NCBI GenBank assembly: GCA_963559585.1
Contig: CAUWLJ010000099.1
Coordinates: 1-12,468, forward strand
Direction of reading: 5' to 3'
Length of the DNA stretch: 12,468 bases
Source: Eisenbergiella sp963559585
Lineage (GTDB): Bacteria; Bacillota; Clostridia; Lachnospirales; Lachnospiraceae
Of the stretch, positions 1 through 8,001 are shown piece by piece (the first letter of the stretch is position 1; each line of letters starts with the position of its first letter). Made by a program: the position numbers and the translations under genes. Under the pieces are notes generated by a model. It made no database searches, had not been told where the DNA came from, and saw nothing but the letters and a program-made list of their open reading frames with translations.

Positions 1-252
1 GAGGGAGTGGGTATTAAAAAAGCTGTATTCTGGGCATTAGATGACGTGGATGGATGGGTAAAGCTTGAAAAGGCAGAATTCGATTCAGGGGTTATTTCTG
101 AATCTATTGATGAGGATTACGCATATAGTCCTAAAGGAAAGCCCAATTTTCGTTTTGATGCAGAATACTGTAATGGTCAATATTTAAGAATTGTATGGAA
201 AGCGTTTGACAGTGAAAACTATCTGTACAAAAAATGTCAAAGGAAAGAGTAG
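1..252 (+). CDS. C-terminal end of an unrecognised protein (5' partial)
   Basis: The reading frame is open from the first base of the window to a TAG at 250-252, giving 83 residues. A GTG at 7 could formally start it, but there is no room for a spaced ribosome binding site, so I read this as the end of a longer gene. The residues are mixed polar and aromatic with several acidic patches. There is no membrane segment or signal peptide, and the pattern suggests a small beta-rich soluble domain. I do not recognise the family. It ends 9 bases before the cytidylyltransferase start, so it is probably the upstream gene of the same polysaccharide operon. The missing N-terminal part would decide the function. 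Confidence 0.6.
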   Translation, partial: EGVGIKKAVFWALDDVDGWVKLEKAEFDSGVISESIDEDYAYSPKGKPNFRFDAEYCNGQYLRIVWKAFDSENYLYKKCQRKE

Positions 253-261
253 GGGATAATA

Positions 262-927
262 ATGAAAACAGCTTGTTTTATTCCAATAAAAGCGAATTCA
301 GAGCGAGTTCCGGGAAAAAATTTGAGAGATTTAAATGGAAAAAAGTTATATAAATACTTGTGTGAACATGTTCAGCAGGCACAGATTTTCGATAAGATAT
401 TTGTTGATACGAATAGCCCGGAAATAGCTGAATATGCACTTGGGATGGGATATGAAGTTATAGAGAGAAAAGAAGAATTGGCTCGAAATACGGCAAATGG
501 GAATGATTTGCTAATGCATCATTATCAGCTTTATCCAGAATTTGATTACTATTTTCAACTGTTTGTTACTGCGCCTTATTTACAGCCGGCTACAATATGT
601 GAGTGTGTAAACAGGCTTACATTGAGCGAAGAATATGATTCCTGTTTTACAGTTACAGAAAATCATGGGTTTTATTGGCTGAATGGAATTCCGGTGAATT
701 ACCGGCCTGGCATCCTGCCAAGGAGTCAGGACATGAATGCTGTTATTGAAGAGACAACAGGACTGTATGGAATCAGCAGAGAGGCGTTGGAAAAGTATAG
801 GTGTCGAATAGGGCGAAAACCTTATATGCATACGGTAAATAAGTTTGAGGCAGTTGATATAAATACGGAAGAAGATTTGAAGGTTGCTGAGTATATAGGA
901 AAAGTGATATGGGGAGAAAATTTATAA
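262..927 (+). CDS. Acylneuraminate cytidylyltransferase family protein (CMP-sugar synthetase-like)
   Basis: A 221-residue soluble protein of the CTP_transf_3 (NeuA/KdsB/LegF-like) family, which transfers CMP from CTP to a 2-keto sugar acid in the cytoplasm. The nucleotide-binding signature IPIKANSERVPGKNL lies at residues 7-21, the expected place for the family's P-A-R-x-x-S-K/R-x-x-x-K-N motif. Residues 100-112 (LFVTAPYLQPATI) match the family's second CTP-binding segment. VDINTEEDL (198-206) matches the conserved C-terminal metal/dimer segment. Length is normal for single-domain CMP-NeuAc synthetases. The start is preceded by AGGGG a few bases upstream. The sugar is uncertain: no NeuB or NeuC homologue is in the window, so N-acetylneuraminate, legionaminate, pseudaminate or another ulosonic acid are all possible. 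The family call is firm; the substrate is not. Confidence 0.88.
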   Translation: MKTACFIPIKANSERVPGKNLRDLNGKKLYKYLCEHVQQAQIFDKIFVDTNSPEIAEYALGMGYEVIERKEELARNTANGNDLLMHHYQLYPEFDYYFQLFVTAPYLQPATICECVNRLTLSEEYDSCFTVTENHGFYWLNGIPVNYRPGILPRSQDMNAVIEETTGLYGISREALEKYRCRIGRKPYMHTVNKFEAVDINTEEDLKVAEYIGKVIWGENL

Positions 928-970
928 TTAACTGAGCAATAAAACAGCTATAAAAGATAATGAGGTATAT

Positions 971-979
971 TGATATAAT
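971..979 (+). promoter_or_regulatory. Possible extended -10 promoter element before the aminotransferase gene
   Basis: The 70-base gap between the cytidylyltransferase and aminotransferase genes contains TGATATAAT, a perfect TGn-TATAAT extended -10. There is no good -35 at 16-18 bases, although extended -10 promoters can do without one. Against it, transcription would begin near 986, almost on top of the AGAAGGG ribosome binding site (985-991), leaving a very short leader. In A/T-rich DNA this match can arise by chance. It would be an internal promoter, if real. Confidence 0.25.
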
Positions 980-997
980 TGTGCAGAAGGGATAAAG

Positions 998-2104
998 ATG
1001 AAAACGATACATGTAACCAGGTCATCCATGCCCCAATATGAGGAATACATAGAGGAAATAAAAGGATTATGGGATTCTCACTGGCTCACTAACATGGGGG
1101 ATAAGCATAAACAGCTCCAGGAGAAGCTGCGGCAGTTTTTAGATGTAGATAATATTGATCTGCTGTGTAATGGCCACATGGCTCTTGAGTTATCCATACA
1201 GGCATTGGGACTTAAACCTGGTCAGGAGATTATCACAACCCCTTTCACCTTTGCATCTACTACTCATGCCATTGTACGCAATGGATTGGAACCGGTATTT
1301 TGTGATATTAATCCGGATGATTTTACGATAAATGCTGACCAGATAGAAGAATTGATAACGGATAAAACCGGAGCGATTGTACCGGTTCACGTTTATGGCA
1401 ATGTGTGTGATGTTGAGAAGATTGACAAAATTGCAAAAAAATACAACCTGAAAGTGATATATGATGCTGCACATGCCTTTGGTGTTACACTGAATGGAAA
1501 AGGAGTAGGCAGTTTCGGAGATGCTTCCTGCTTCAGCTTTCATGCTACCAAAGTATTTAATACCATCGAGGGGGGAGCGGTAAGCTTTAGGGAAAAGAAA
1601 TTTGGGGAGGTTTTATACGGACTGAAAAATTTTGGTATTAAGGGACCGGAAGAAGTTGACAGTGTGGGTGCCAATGCCAAGATGAATGAATTCTGTGCAG
1701 CAATGGGTCTGTGTAATCTTCGTCATGTGGATGAGGAGATTTCCAAGAGAAAACGTATTGTGGAGGTCTACAGGGAGTATCTGGGAGGAAGGAACGGCTT
1801 GAGGATAAATCCTGTTCAGAAAGGCGTCACGGAAAATTATGCCTATTTTCCGGTTATTTTTGAGGACGGATTCAAGTTGAACCGGGATGAAGTCTTTCAG
1901 ATACTGGAAGATGAGGGGATATTTACACGAAAATATTTCTATCCACTGACCAATACATTCAGCTGTTTTAAAGGAAAATATGATGTTGCAAAGACACCGG
2001 CAGCTTATGAGATGAGCAGGCGTGTACTTACCTTACCGTTATATGCTGATCTGGAAATAGAGGATGCAGAGAGGATCTGCAAAATTATACTGAGAGGAAA
2101 ATAA
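998..2104 (+). CDS. DegT/DnrJ/EryC1/StrS aminotransferase (VioA-like)
   Basis: A 368-residue PLP-dependent sugar aminotransferase of normal length. It uses an amino-acid donor to aminate a keto sugar bound to a nucleotide, in the cytoplasm. Visible landmarks: WLTNMGD near 29-35, the substrate-loop pattern seen in VioA-type enzymes; TTPFTFAST at 80-88; VHVYGN at 130-135; the PLP-ring Asp in YDAAHA (D156); the Schiff-base Lys in SFHATKVFN (K185); and EGG at 191-193. The FHATKVFNTxEGG wording resembles dTDP-4-amino-4,6-dideoxyglucose transaminase (VioA), so the likely product is a 4-amino-4,6-dideoxy sugar nucleotide; that is inference. AGAAGGG sits 6 bases before the ATG. The partner gene making the keto sugar (an RmlB-type dehydratase) is not in the window. 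Confidence 0.92.
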   Translation: MKTIHVTRSSMPQYEEYIEEIKGLWDSHWLTNMGDKHKQLQEKLRQFLDVDNIDLLCNGHMALELSIQALGLKPGQEIITTPFTFASTTHAIVRNGLEPVFCDINPDDFTINADQIEELITDKTGAIVPVHVYGNVCDVEKIDKIAKKYNLKVIYDAAHAFGVTLNGKGVGSFGDASCFSFHATKVFNTIEGGAVSFREKKFGEVLYGLKNFGIKGPEEVDSVGANAKMNEFCAAMGLCNLRHVDEEISKRKRIVEVYREYLGGRNGLRINPVQKGVTENYAYFPVIFEDGFKLNRDEVFQILEDEGIFTRKYFYPLTNTFSCFKGKYDVAKTPAAYEMSRRVLTLPLYADLEIEDAERICKIILRGK

Positions 2105-2164
2105 GAAAGCAGATAATGTGTTGATGATTCAATGGTTTTTGGGTTTTGCTTATATTTATTTTAA

Positions 2165-3109
2165 AATGAATATGCTGTAGAAAATAAGTTTGGAGGTAAT
2201 GTTTTGGGCATATGGGGGAAGACAGGAATTAACTGTTTTGTATTGATAACTGGCTACTTTATGTGTACTATGGAGATTACAGGGAAGAAGTTTTGGAAGT
2301 TGGTTGGTACAAGGTATTTTTATGCAGTTGTCATATGGTGTATCTTTTTTCTTACTGGCTATGAAGAATTTTCTGCTATGGGATTTTTAAAAATGCTGCT
2401 TCCTGTTTTTGAAGTGGCGAGTAACTTTACTACTTGTTACTTTTTATTTTATCTGTTACTTCCTTTTTTGAATAAACTGGTACATGTACTGACAGAAAAA
2501 GAGCATTTCTGCTTGGGGGCATGGTGTTTTGGGATTTATGTAGTGCTGCCGTCTTTTATAAAGATAAATGTGGTTTTTAATTATATTACTTGGTTTTGCA
2601 TTCTATATGTTTTTGCTTCGTATATCCGGCTGTATCCTAAAAAATGGTTTGAGGATACAAAGGTAACGGGAGTGTTGGTACTTATATCACTAGGTCTTTC
2701 GTGGGGAAGTGTTATAGTATTGGCTTTTGTCAGCCGTTTTGTTGGCAAAGATATTGGATTAGCTTACTTTTTGGTTTCTGATTCCAACAAAATCTTGGCG
2801 CTGACAACAGGAATCAGTACATTCTTATTTTTTAAGAGCTTAAAGATTGGATATAGTAAGGGCATCAATACAGTTGCATCAGCTACTTTCGGAGTTTTAA
2901 TGATCCATGCTGGTAGTGATGCTATGCGGCGTTGGTTATGGAAAGATGTGTGTAATAATGTTGGTGCATATGAAAACGGAAATGTGATTGCCCATGCTGT
3001 TGTTTGCGTTGCGATAGTATATACTTTGTGTACAGTGATTGATGTATTAAGGATTAAGGTAACTGACCTGGGCAGATCATTAAAGATGAGAACAGGAATA
3101 CCTGATTAA
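2165..3109 (+). pseudogene. Acyltransferase-3 family membrane protein lacking its N-terminus
   Basis: Membrane O-acyltransferase (acyltransferase-3, OafA/WecH-like) with the first part missing. The coding match begins at 2165, just after an in-frame TAA at 2162, and runs without interruption to TAA at 3107. Recognisable family segments, numbered from the TTG at 2204: GINCFVLITGYF (8-19), CYFLFYLLLPFLN (78-90), and ATFGVLMIHAGSDAMRRWLW (227-246). About eight or nine hydrophobic segments remain. Intact relatives begin some 40-50 residues earlier with a helix carrying the conserved Arg and the catalytic His; nothing like that is visible in any frame of 2105-2164. The 14 codons 2165-2203 still read like family sequence, supporting 5' loss rather than a natural start. 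Translation from TTG 2204 is possible (301 residues), but acyl transfer is doubtful. It may be a recent remnant, since no internal stop has accumulated. Confidence 0.72.
2192..2197 (+). promoter_or_regulatory. Strong ribosome binding site (GGAGGT) serving TTG 2204
   Basis: GGAGGT is followed by 6 bases and then TTG at 2204, in frame with the acyltransferase remnant. The same bases also encode Gly-Gly within family-like sequence, so the site may be accidental. It could still let the shortened protein be made. An ATG at 2199 is closer but opens a frame that stops after 15 codons. Confidence 0.4.
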
Positions 3110-3140
3110 GTTGTGCAACAAGCCAGATAAAGGATCATAT

Positions 3141-4958
3141 ATGAAAACAGGTTTTTGGTATAAAAACAGAGCAGGGCTGATCTCTTTTCTTATTGCCTGC
3201 TTATCCCTTTTTTGTCTGAGAGGAATGATCAGTGCGGCGGGGGGAGGTACACGTGGATTCAGTGGTTCTCTCCTGGCGGTGCTTACATTTATTTTAATAT
3301 GGTCATGTTATAGGAAGCTGTTTTTAAAGGCGGTACGCCAGGGAATCCTGGTATTGTTCTTTTGGGCGTTTCTGGTGTGTGAGATTATGGGATATTATGT
3401 GGCAGGAAGCGGAGTGCGGGAGAGACATGATTTCTCATACGCATTCTGCCTTTGGACAATTCTTTTCAGCCTGATTTGTTCTCCGGTTCTGAATATGTAT
3501 GTACATGATGGGATAAAGGAAATACAGAGAATAAAAGCCGTAGCAAAGCCGGCAGAGGAGAAAAAAGTACGAGGGGTCACATTTTTTCTTATTCTACTGA
3601 TTGTATGGCTCCCAATCTATTTGGCATTTTATCCGGGAATATACTGTTATGACATTCCATGGCAGTGGAAACAATATATAGAAGGTTCCTATGCAACGTG
3701 GCATCCGATCGTCCATTCGTTTCTTTTTGGCTTTATATGTGATCTGGTAAATTCGTTTTTTAAAACAGGAAATAATTATAATCTGGGGCTGGCAGTTTAT
3801 TCTTTTTTACAGATGACAGCGTTGGCAGCTTCTCTCGCGTACGCGCTTTGCTTTCTTTATGGTCTTTCTGTAAACAGGACTGTGAAAAGAGGAATGGTGT
3901 TTTTCTGCACTCTTTTTCCTGTATTTCCATTGTTGGGTATTTCCACTACAAAGGATACTCTTTTCTCTGTGCTGTTTCTTTTTGTGATGATTCAGCTGAT
4001 AAATATAGTCAGAAATAAGAAGAATGACTGGAAAAAGACTGTGGGGATAGTATTGAGCATCGGTGTGATGTGTCAGTTTAGAAACAATGGAATTTATGCT
4101 GTTCTGTTGTTGGTTGTTGGCTGTGGTATTATCTTTTTATGCAGTAGGATGGTCTCAAACAGAGTGAGAGGAAGCCTTCTGGGTATCCTGATGCTTTCAT
4201 TTATCTGTTCAGTGGGAATCAATGCATTGGTAATGACAATAAGCGGTGCATCTGTGGACAATGAAGGGGAAAAATTATCTATTCCAGGCCAGCAGATAGC
4301 AAGAGTTTATACGTATCAGTATGATAAACTGACAAAAGAAGAAATATCTGCAATAGAGAAGTTTTACGATCCGGAAGCTTTGCAGGCTTATCATACAGAT
4401 ATTGCAGATCCTGTAAAAAACGGTTTGAAGTATGGATATTATAAAGAAAACCCAAAAGAATATTATCAATGCTGGTTGGAACTGGGAATGAAATTCCCAA
4501 GGGAGTATGTAGTTGCATTTTTATTAAATACAAAAGGGTTATGGCATATAGGCGATTTAAGTCATACTGCAATCCGGTCATCATATCTGGAACTGGATTT
4601 TTGGAAACCACTGGATGAGACCCATATAGTCTACGAACAGAGTTATTTGCCCTGGCTGAAAAAGATGATCAGGAAACAGAATGAAAATTGCCTGCATCAG
4701 GAAATACCTATAGTATCGCTGCTTTGGTCTCCCGCATTGTACAACTGGACTGCGCTGGCAGGCGTTGTAATGGCGATTTGGAGAAAGAGGTGGAAGGATG
4801 TAATACCGGGAATATTGATATTGGGTTACGTTGCTACTTTGTTACTAGGCCCATGTGTTTTGCCAAGGTATTGTCTGCCAGTGATACTCTCAGCACCTTT
4901 TTATTTTGGTTTTGTGGCGGCAGAATGTATGAAAGCGGAAAATAGGAAGGAAGTTTAG
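3141..4958 (+). CDS. Polytopic membrane protein, DUF6020-like (putative GT-C-type enzyme)
   Basis: A 605-residue protein with roughly a dozen hydrophobic segments, resembling the DUF6020 family found in Firmicute cell-surface glycan loci. Family-like motifs are YPGIYCYDIPWQW (164-176), WHPIVHS (187-193), STTKDTLFS (268-276), QFRNNGIYA (312-320), IPGQQIARVY (381-390) and GPCVLPRYCLP (570-580). The Asp in CYD and the HP pair resemble the first extracytoplasmic loop of GT-C enzymes, so transfer from a polyprenyl-linked donor outside the membrane is possible, but no reaction is proven. A hydrophilic stretch (about 371-520) is probably extracytoplasmic. I chose ATG 3141 over the in-frame TTG 3111 because AAAGGA (3129-3134) is spaced 6 bases before it and the extra ten residues are polar. 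It ends 5 bases before the polymerase gene, so the two are probably translated together. Confidence 0.8.
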   Translation: MKTGFWYKNRAGLISFLIACLSLFCLRGMISAAGGGTRGFSGSLLAVLTFILIWSCYRKLFLKAVRQGILVLFFWAFLVCEIMGYYVAGSGVRERHDFSYAFCLWTILFSLICSPVLNMYVHDGIKEIQRIKAVAKPAEEKKVRGVTFFLILLIVWLPIYLAFYPGIYCYDIPWQWKQYIEGSYATWHPIVHSFLFGFICDLVNSFFKTGNNYNLGLAVYSFLQMTALAASLAYALCFLYGLSVNRTVKRGMVFFCTLFPVFPLLGISTTKDTLFSVLFLFVMIQLINIVRNKKNDWKKTVGIVLSIGVMCQFRNNGIYAVLLLVVGCGIIFLCSRMVSNRVRGSLLGILMLSFICSVGINALVMTISGASVDNEGEKLSIPGQQIARVYTYQYDKLTKEEISAIEKFYDPEALQAYHTDIADPVKNGLKYGYYKENPKEYYQCWLELGMKFPREYVVAFLLNTKGLWHIGDLSHTAIRSSYLELDFWKPLDETHIVYEQSYLPWLKKMIRKQNENCLHQEIPIVSLLWSPALYNWTALAGVVMAIWRKRWKDVIPGILILGYVATLLLGPCVLPRYCLPVILSAPFYFGFVAAECMKAENRKEV

Positions 4959-4963
4959 TATTT

Positions 4964-6529
4964 ATGAGAAATAATAGTAGGAAAATGGAAATATCGGTCA
5001 CATTGGGAGAAGGACTGTATTACACTTTTTTTGTCCTGATGCTTATGGCAAAAGGACTTGGATGGTATGAAGGAATGTTTTCCTACAATCTGGTCCTTGT
5101 GATTTCGTTGTCTTGTATTTTGCTGAAAGTGATGCTGGAGAAACATACTTTCCCGGAGGCTTTTCTGGAAATCTTTCTGGTTGCTATTACTGGGCTTATT
5201 TATTTGACATCGAAGGATAAGGCTCCTATTATATTTATTTTTATGATAATAGGTCTGAAAAATATTTCGATAAAAAAGGTATTCAGAATAGGCGCATATG
5301 TTTTGGGGGCCTGCTTTGCCTGGAGAGCTTTCTGGGAAGTGACAGGTATCAGGCTGGGGTTTGTATTGGCACATGAGAAATTTGGGCTCGGCCCGATTTT
5401 AAGATGGTCTTTTGGCTATCCTCATCCCAATGTGCTGCAAATCACATATGCAGTCCTGGCGGCGTTTATTCTTTATTCAACCTGCAGAACCGGAAAGAGA
5501 CTGTGGAGATTGCTGTTGCTGCTGTTTGCCGGAAATTGTTATGTTTTTTTCTATTCCCTTAGTTATACGGGATTCATACTGACTTCTCTGCTGTTAATTG
5601 CAGTGGCATATTTTATGGAGAGAAAAAAATTTGGCAGAATAGAAAAATGCCTGATGTATCTGATATTGCCTGTTTGTGTTGTTGTTTCACTGGTAGTTCC
5701 TTTTATGGTGGACAGTACCGGAATTGCACGGGTAATAGGGCAGATAATGAACAGGCTGATTAACCAAAGATTTTTGGCATCCAGCCTGTACCTGAAAAGT
5801 GGTGTGGCTCCCTTTGGAAAGGATTTCAGTTTGGAAAATATTGGTTTTGCCCTGGATTCTTCCTATGTTTCGCTTCTTGCTTATGATGGATATATTTTGT
5901 TTGCATTAATGATTACGGCTTATATGCTTACCATCTGCCAATATATCAGGAAGGGAAAACGTATGGAAACGGCGATCATTTTGACATTTTTGATAGCTGG
6001 AGTGTCAGAACCCTTTTTGTTCAATACTTCCTTTAAGAATATTACATTGTTGTTTGTTGGAGAATGTATGTTTGAAATTTTGGCTGAAATAGGAGGCAAA
6101 GAGTTTGGAGCGGCACTGGGAGAACATAGGATTTGCATATGTATTCCGTTGAAAGAGACCAGATGGAAAAGGGGAATCGATTATCGCATGCTGTGGAAAA
6201 AAAGAGGTGCGCTTATTCTTCTGGCAGGAGTTTTGACCGGGGTGGGATATTGGCTTCTGGTTCCGGAAGAAGTATATTATATCGATATGAAAAATACGAC
6301 TTGTGCCCCGCAGGAAGAAATATATCTGGATGAGGAACAAATTGAGAAAGGGGTGGATGGGGTGATCCTGTCCTATCCGGGGCCGGATCAGCCCATGTAT
6401 CGTTTCACCGGGACAACGAGCAGAATTGAGAAAGCAAGAAGGACAATGAGCTGGGCGGGGATAGGATGTATGATTGTAGGAAGTATATTTGTTTTTATAC
6501 AGAAGAGAAAAGGGAAAGCGTTGAAATGA
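4964..6529 (+). CDS. Wzy-like O-antigen/capsule polymerase or ligase with C-terminal extension
   Basis: A 521-residue multi-spanning protein. The first 380 residues have the layout of the O-antigen polymerase/ligase superfamily: many hydrophobic helices, GYPHPNVLQI at 151-160 (a His-containing motif before a helix, as in Wzy/WaaL-like proteins), SLSYTGF (198-204), NRLINQRF (263-270), and APFGKDF (282-288) leading into a short periplasmic-type loop with LDSSYVSLLAYDG (297-309). The likely role is polymerising lipid-linked repeat units outside the membrane. Residues 385-521 are extra: a basic cytoplasmic stretch, a helix at about 413-433, an acidic loop of about 60 residues, and a last helix at about 496-513. 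The start follows AAGGAAG about 10 bases upstream; ATG 4985 is an alternative. The stop overlaps the next start (ATGA). Polymerase versus ligase cannot be separated by eye. Confidence 0.72.
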   Translation: MRNNSRKMEISVTLGEGLYYTFFVLMLMAKGLGWYEGMFSYNLVLVISLSCILLKVMLEKHTFPEAFLEIFLVAITGLIYLTSKDKAPIIFIFMIIGLKNISIKKVFRIGAYVLGACFAWRAFWEVTGIRLGFVLAHEKFGLGPILRWSFGYPHPNVLQITYAVLAAFILYSTCRTGKRLWRLLLLLFAGNCYVFFYSLSYTGFILTSLLLIAVAYFMERKKFGRIEKCLMYLILPVCVVVSLVVPFMVDSTGIARVIGQIMNRLINQRFLASSLYLKSGVAPFGKDFSLENIGFALDSSYVSLLAYDGYILFALMITAYMLTICQYIRKGKRMETAIILTFLIAGVSEPFLFNTSFKNITLLFVGECMFEILAEIGGKEFGAALGEHRICICIPLKETRWKRGIDYRMLWKKRGALILLAGVLTGVGYWLLVPEEVYYIDMKNTTCAPQEEIYLDEEQIEKGVDGVILSYPGPDQPMYRFTGTTSRIEKARRTMSWAGIGCMIVGSIFVFIQKRKGKALK

Positions 6530-7932
6530 CAGGTAGGAAAAGCATGGATACAATAAAGAAAATGTCTAAAAGTGACAGGCTTCTTTGGGGAGCGTTGTTC
6601 TGTCTGATGATCGTATGTATAACCAATTACTGTTATGTGGATCTTCAGATGATTGTCCGGCACAGTCTGAATTTATGGGATTCCTTATTCAGTGGAGATA
6701 TTCTGCATTTTTATCAGTCATCCAGCAATCGGGCAATCGGAGCTATGAATCCTCAGACTGGAGAGGTCCCTTATGATATCTGGCTTTACATTCCAATAGC
6801 GATCTGGAATCTTCCAACCTATATTTGGGAAAAGATGACTGGCCTGACATTTGAAACCAATTATCTGGCGTTAGTGTGGGCAAGACTTGCTGCTGTCCTG
6901 CCGCTGATCGGATCAAATTTAGTGATATGGAATATGGGAACGAATGCGGGAAAGAAGGAGGAGGATGTATTACAGGCCTGTTTTATTTTCTCCAGTTCTC
7001 TTTTTTTACTAAATGGTTTATTCTGTCTTGGACAAATAGATATTTATAATACTTTTTTTATGCTTATGGGCATTTATGCGTATGTGAGAGGGGACAGAAA
7101 AAAGTTTCTATTATGGTTCGCACTGGCTGTCACATGTAAAATGTTTGCCTTATTTGTATTTGTCCCACTGTTAGTCTATCGTGAGAAAAGAATTCTCTAT
7201 ATGGTCAGGGATATGGCTGCAGGTTTGTCGCTTTCATTGCTGTCAAAATGTATCTTTTTTGTAGATAAAATGGCCACGCCTACAAGGTTTGACGAGAGGA
7301 GATTCATTAGACTATTATTTGAGTGGAAAATTGAGTTGGGAGAAACAACCATTGCCTTGAGTGTCCTGTTATTTGTGCTTCTGTTAATCTGGTGCTGGCA
7401 GGCAGAATATGTGAAAGAAAAGGTGGGGGAGACTGCGGTATGGATTGCTTTTGCAGGATATGGTTGCTTTTTTGCAGGAGCTGTTACGTTGCCTTATTGG
7501 GCAGTTGCCTTTTCCCCCCTGCCTGCTCTTTTGATTTTAATGTGTGGTGGAAGGACAAAGGTACTGTTGTGGCTTGAAATGGCAGGCGGAGCCGCCTATT
7601 TTATAACGGGATTATGCAGATTTGGCTATGCGTATGCGGCATCTGCAAATGTGCGGTGGATGCTGGCTGGAATCTTAAATGATCGTTCTATAAAGGGAAT
7701 CGATTTTTCACAGGTATATGAAAGCTTGTCAAGCGGTGCTCAGGAAAATGTCAGTGCATTGTTGATGGCTGTGTATATGGGAACAATGTTTTCCATATTC
7801 TGGATCTCCAGACCAGGCAACAATCGGATTCAAATAAAAGAAACAGATGTGATAGATAAGGGAAGCTGCTGGATTCGCTTTTTGATAAATGCAGGATTGG
7901 CCCTTTTGCCTCTGGCAGCGTATTTTTTATAA
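6526..7932 (+). CDS. GT-C-like membrane glycosyltransferase
   Basis: A 468-residue protein with around ten hydrophobic segments. The clearest motif is LFCLGQIDIYNTFFMLMGIYA starting at residue 165, matching the GQxD...F pattern of GT-C mannosyltransferase-like proteins (GT87/DUF2029 and relatives). It is followed by ALAVTCKMFALFVFVPLL (199-216), the equivalent of their K-x-F/P...P-L-L segment. The region 40-90, between the first two helices, is hydrophilic and holds WDSLFSGD (51-58), and is probably the catalytic loop on the outside of the membrane. A polyprenyl-phosphate sugar donor is likely by family. The ATG at 6526 overlaps the previous stop in ATGA, indicating coupled translation; ATG 6544 with TAGGAAAAGC upstream is a credible alternative, and ATG 6466 lies too far into the polymerase gene. 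Sugar and acceptor are unknown. Confidence 0.72.
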   Translation: MTGRKSMDTIKKMSKSDRLLWGALFCLMIVCITNYCYVDLQMIVRHSLNLWDSLFSGDILHFYQSSSNRAIGAMNPQTGEVPYDIWLYIPIAIWNLPTYIWEKMTGLTFETNYLALVWARLAAVLPLIGSNLVIWNMGTNAGKKEEDVLQACFIFSSSLFLLNGLFCLGQIDIYNTFFMLMGIYAYVRGDRKKFLLWFALAVTCKMFALFVFVPLLVYREKRILYMVRDMAAGLSLSLLSKCIFFVDKMATPTRFDERRFIRLLFEWKIELGETTIALSVLLFVLLLIWCWQAEYVKEKVGETAVWIAFAGYGCFFAGAVTLPYWAVAFSPLPALLILMCGGRTKVLLWLEMAGGAAYFITGLCRFGYAYAASANVRWMLAGILNDRSIKGIDFSQVYESLSSGAQENVSALLMAVYMGTMFSIFWISRPGNNRIQIKETDVIDKGSCWIRFLINAGLALLPLAAYFL

Positions 7933-7945
7933 AGATGGTGTGTAG

Positions 7946-7968
7946 AAAGGGAACAGAGTGTTCTCTTT
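7946..7968 (+). other. Hairpin-forming inverted repeat in an intercistronic gap
   Basis: AAAGGGAACA, then a GAG loop, then TGTTCTCTTT: a 10-pair stem containing one G-U pair. It fills part of the 69-base gap between the two GT-C-like genes. No run of T follows (GAAGGC comes next), so it is not a standard rho-independent terminator. It could be an RNA stability or processing element, or a partial attenuator. The GAACA/TGTTC core could also be a protein-binding dyad. Confidence 0.45.
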
Positions 7969-8001
7969 GAAGGCAGGATAGAGAGTGATACGAATAGGAT
8001 A

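Noticed and set aside
7..9. GTG as a real start of the first gene
   Set aside because: The frame is open back to base 1 and no spaced ribosome binding site precedes it; a cut gene is simpler.
2105..2164. A hydrophobic mini-frame (M-I-Q-W-F-L-G-F...) as the lost acyltransferase N-terminus
   Set aside because: It is too short, lacks the conserved Arg and His, and is in another frame ending in a stop; similarity is only hydrophobicity.
3111..3140. TTG 3111 as start of the DUF6020-like gene
   Set aside because: ATG 3141 has AAAGGA at a proper 6-base distance, and the extra ten residues are polar and unlike a membrane protein start.
3836..3845. Perfect palindrome CGCGTACGCG
   Set aside because: It is single, short and inside a coding region; most likely chance or a restriction-like site with no regulatory setting.
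6466..6525. ATG 6466 as start of the first GT-C-like gene
   Set aside because: It would overlap the polymerase gene by over 60 bases; ATG 6526 gives the usual 4-base ATGA overlap, and the intervening residues fit no helix.
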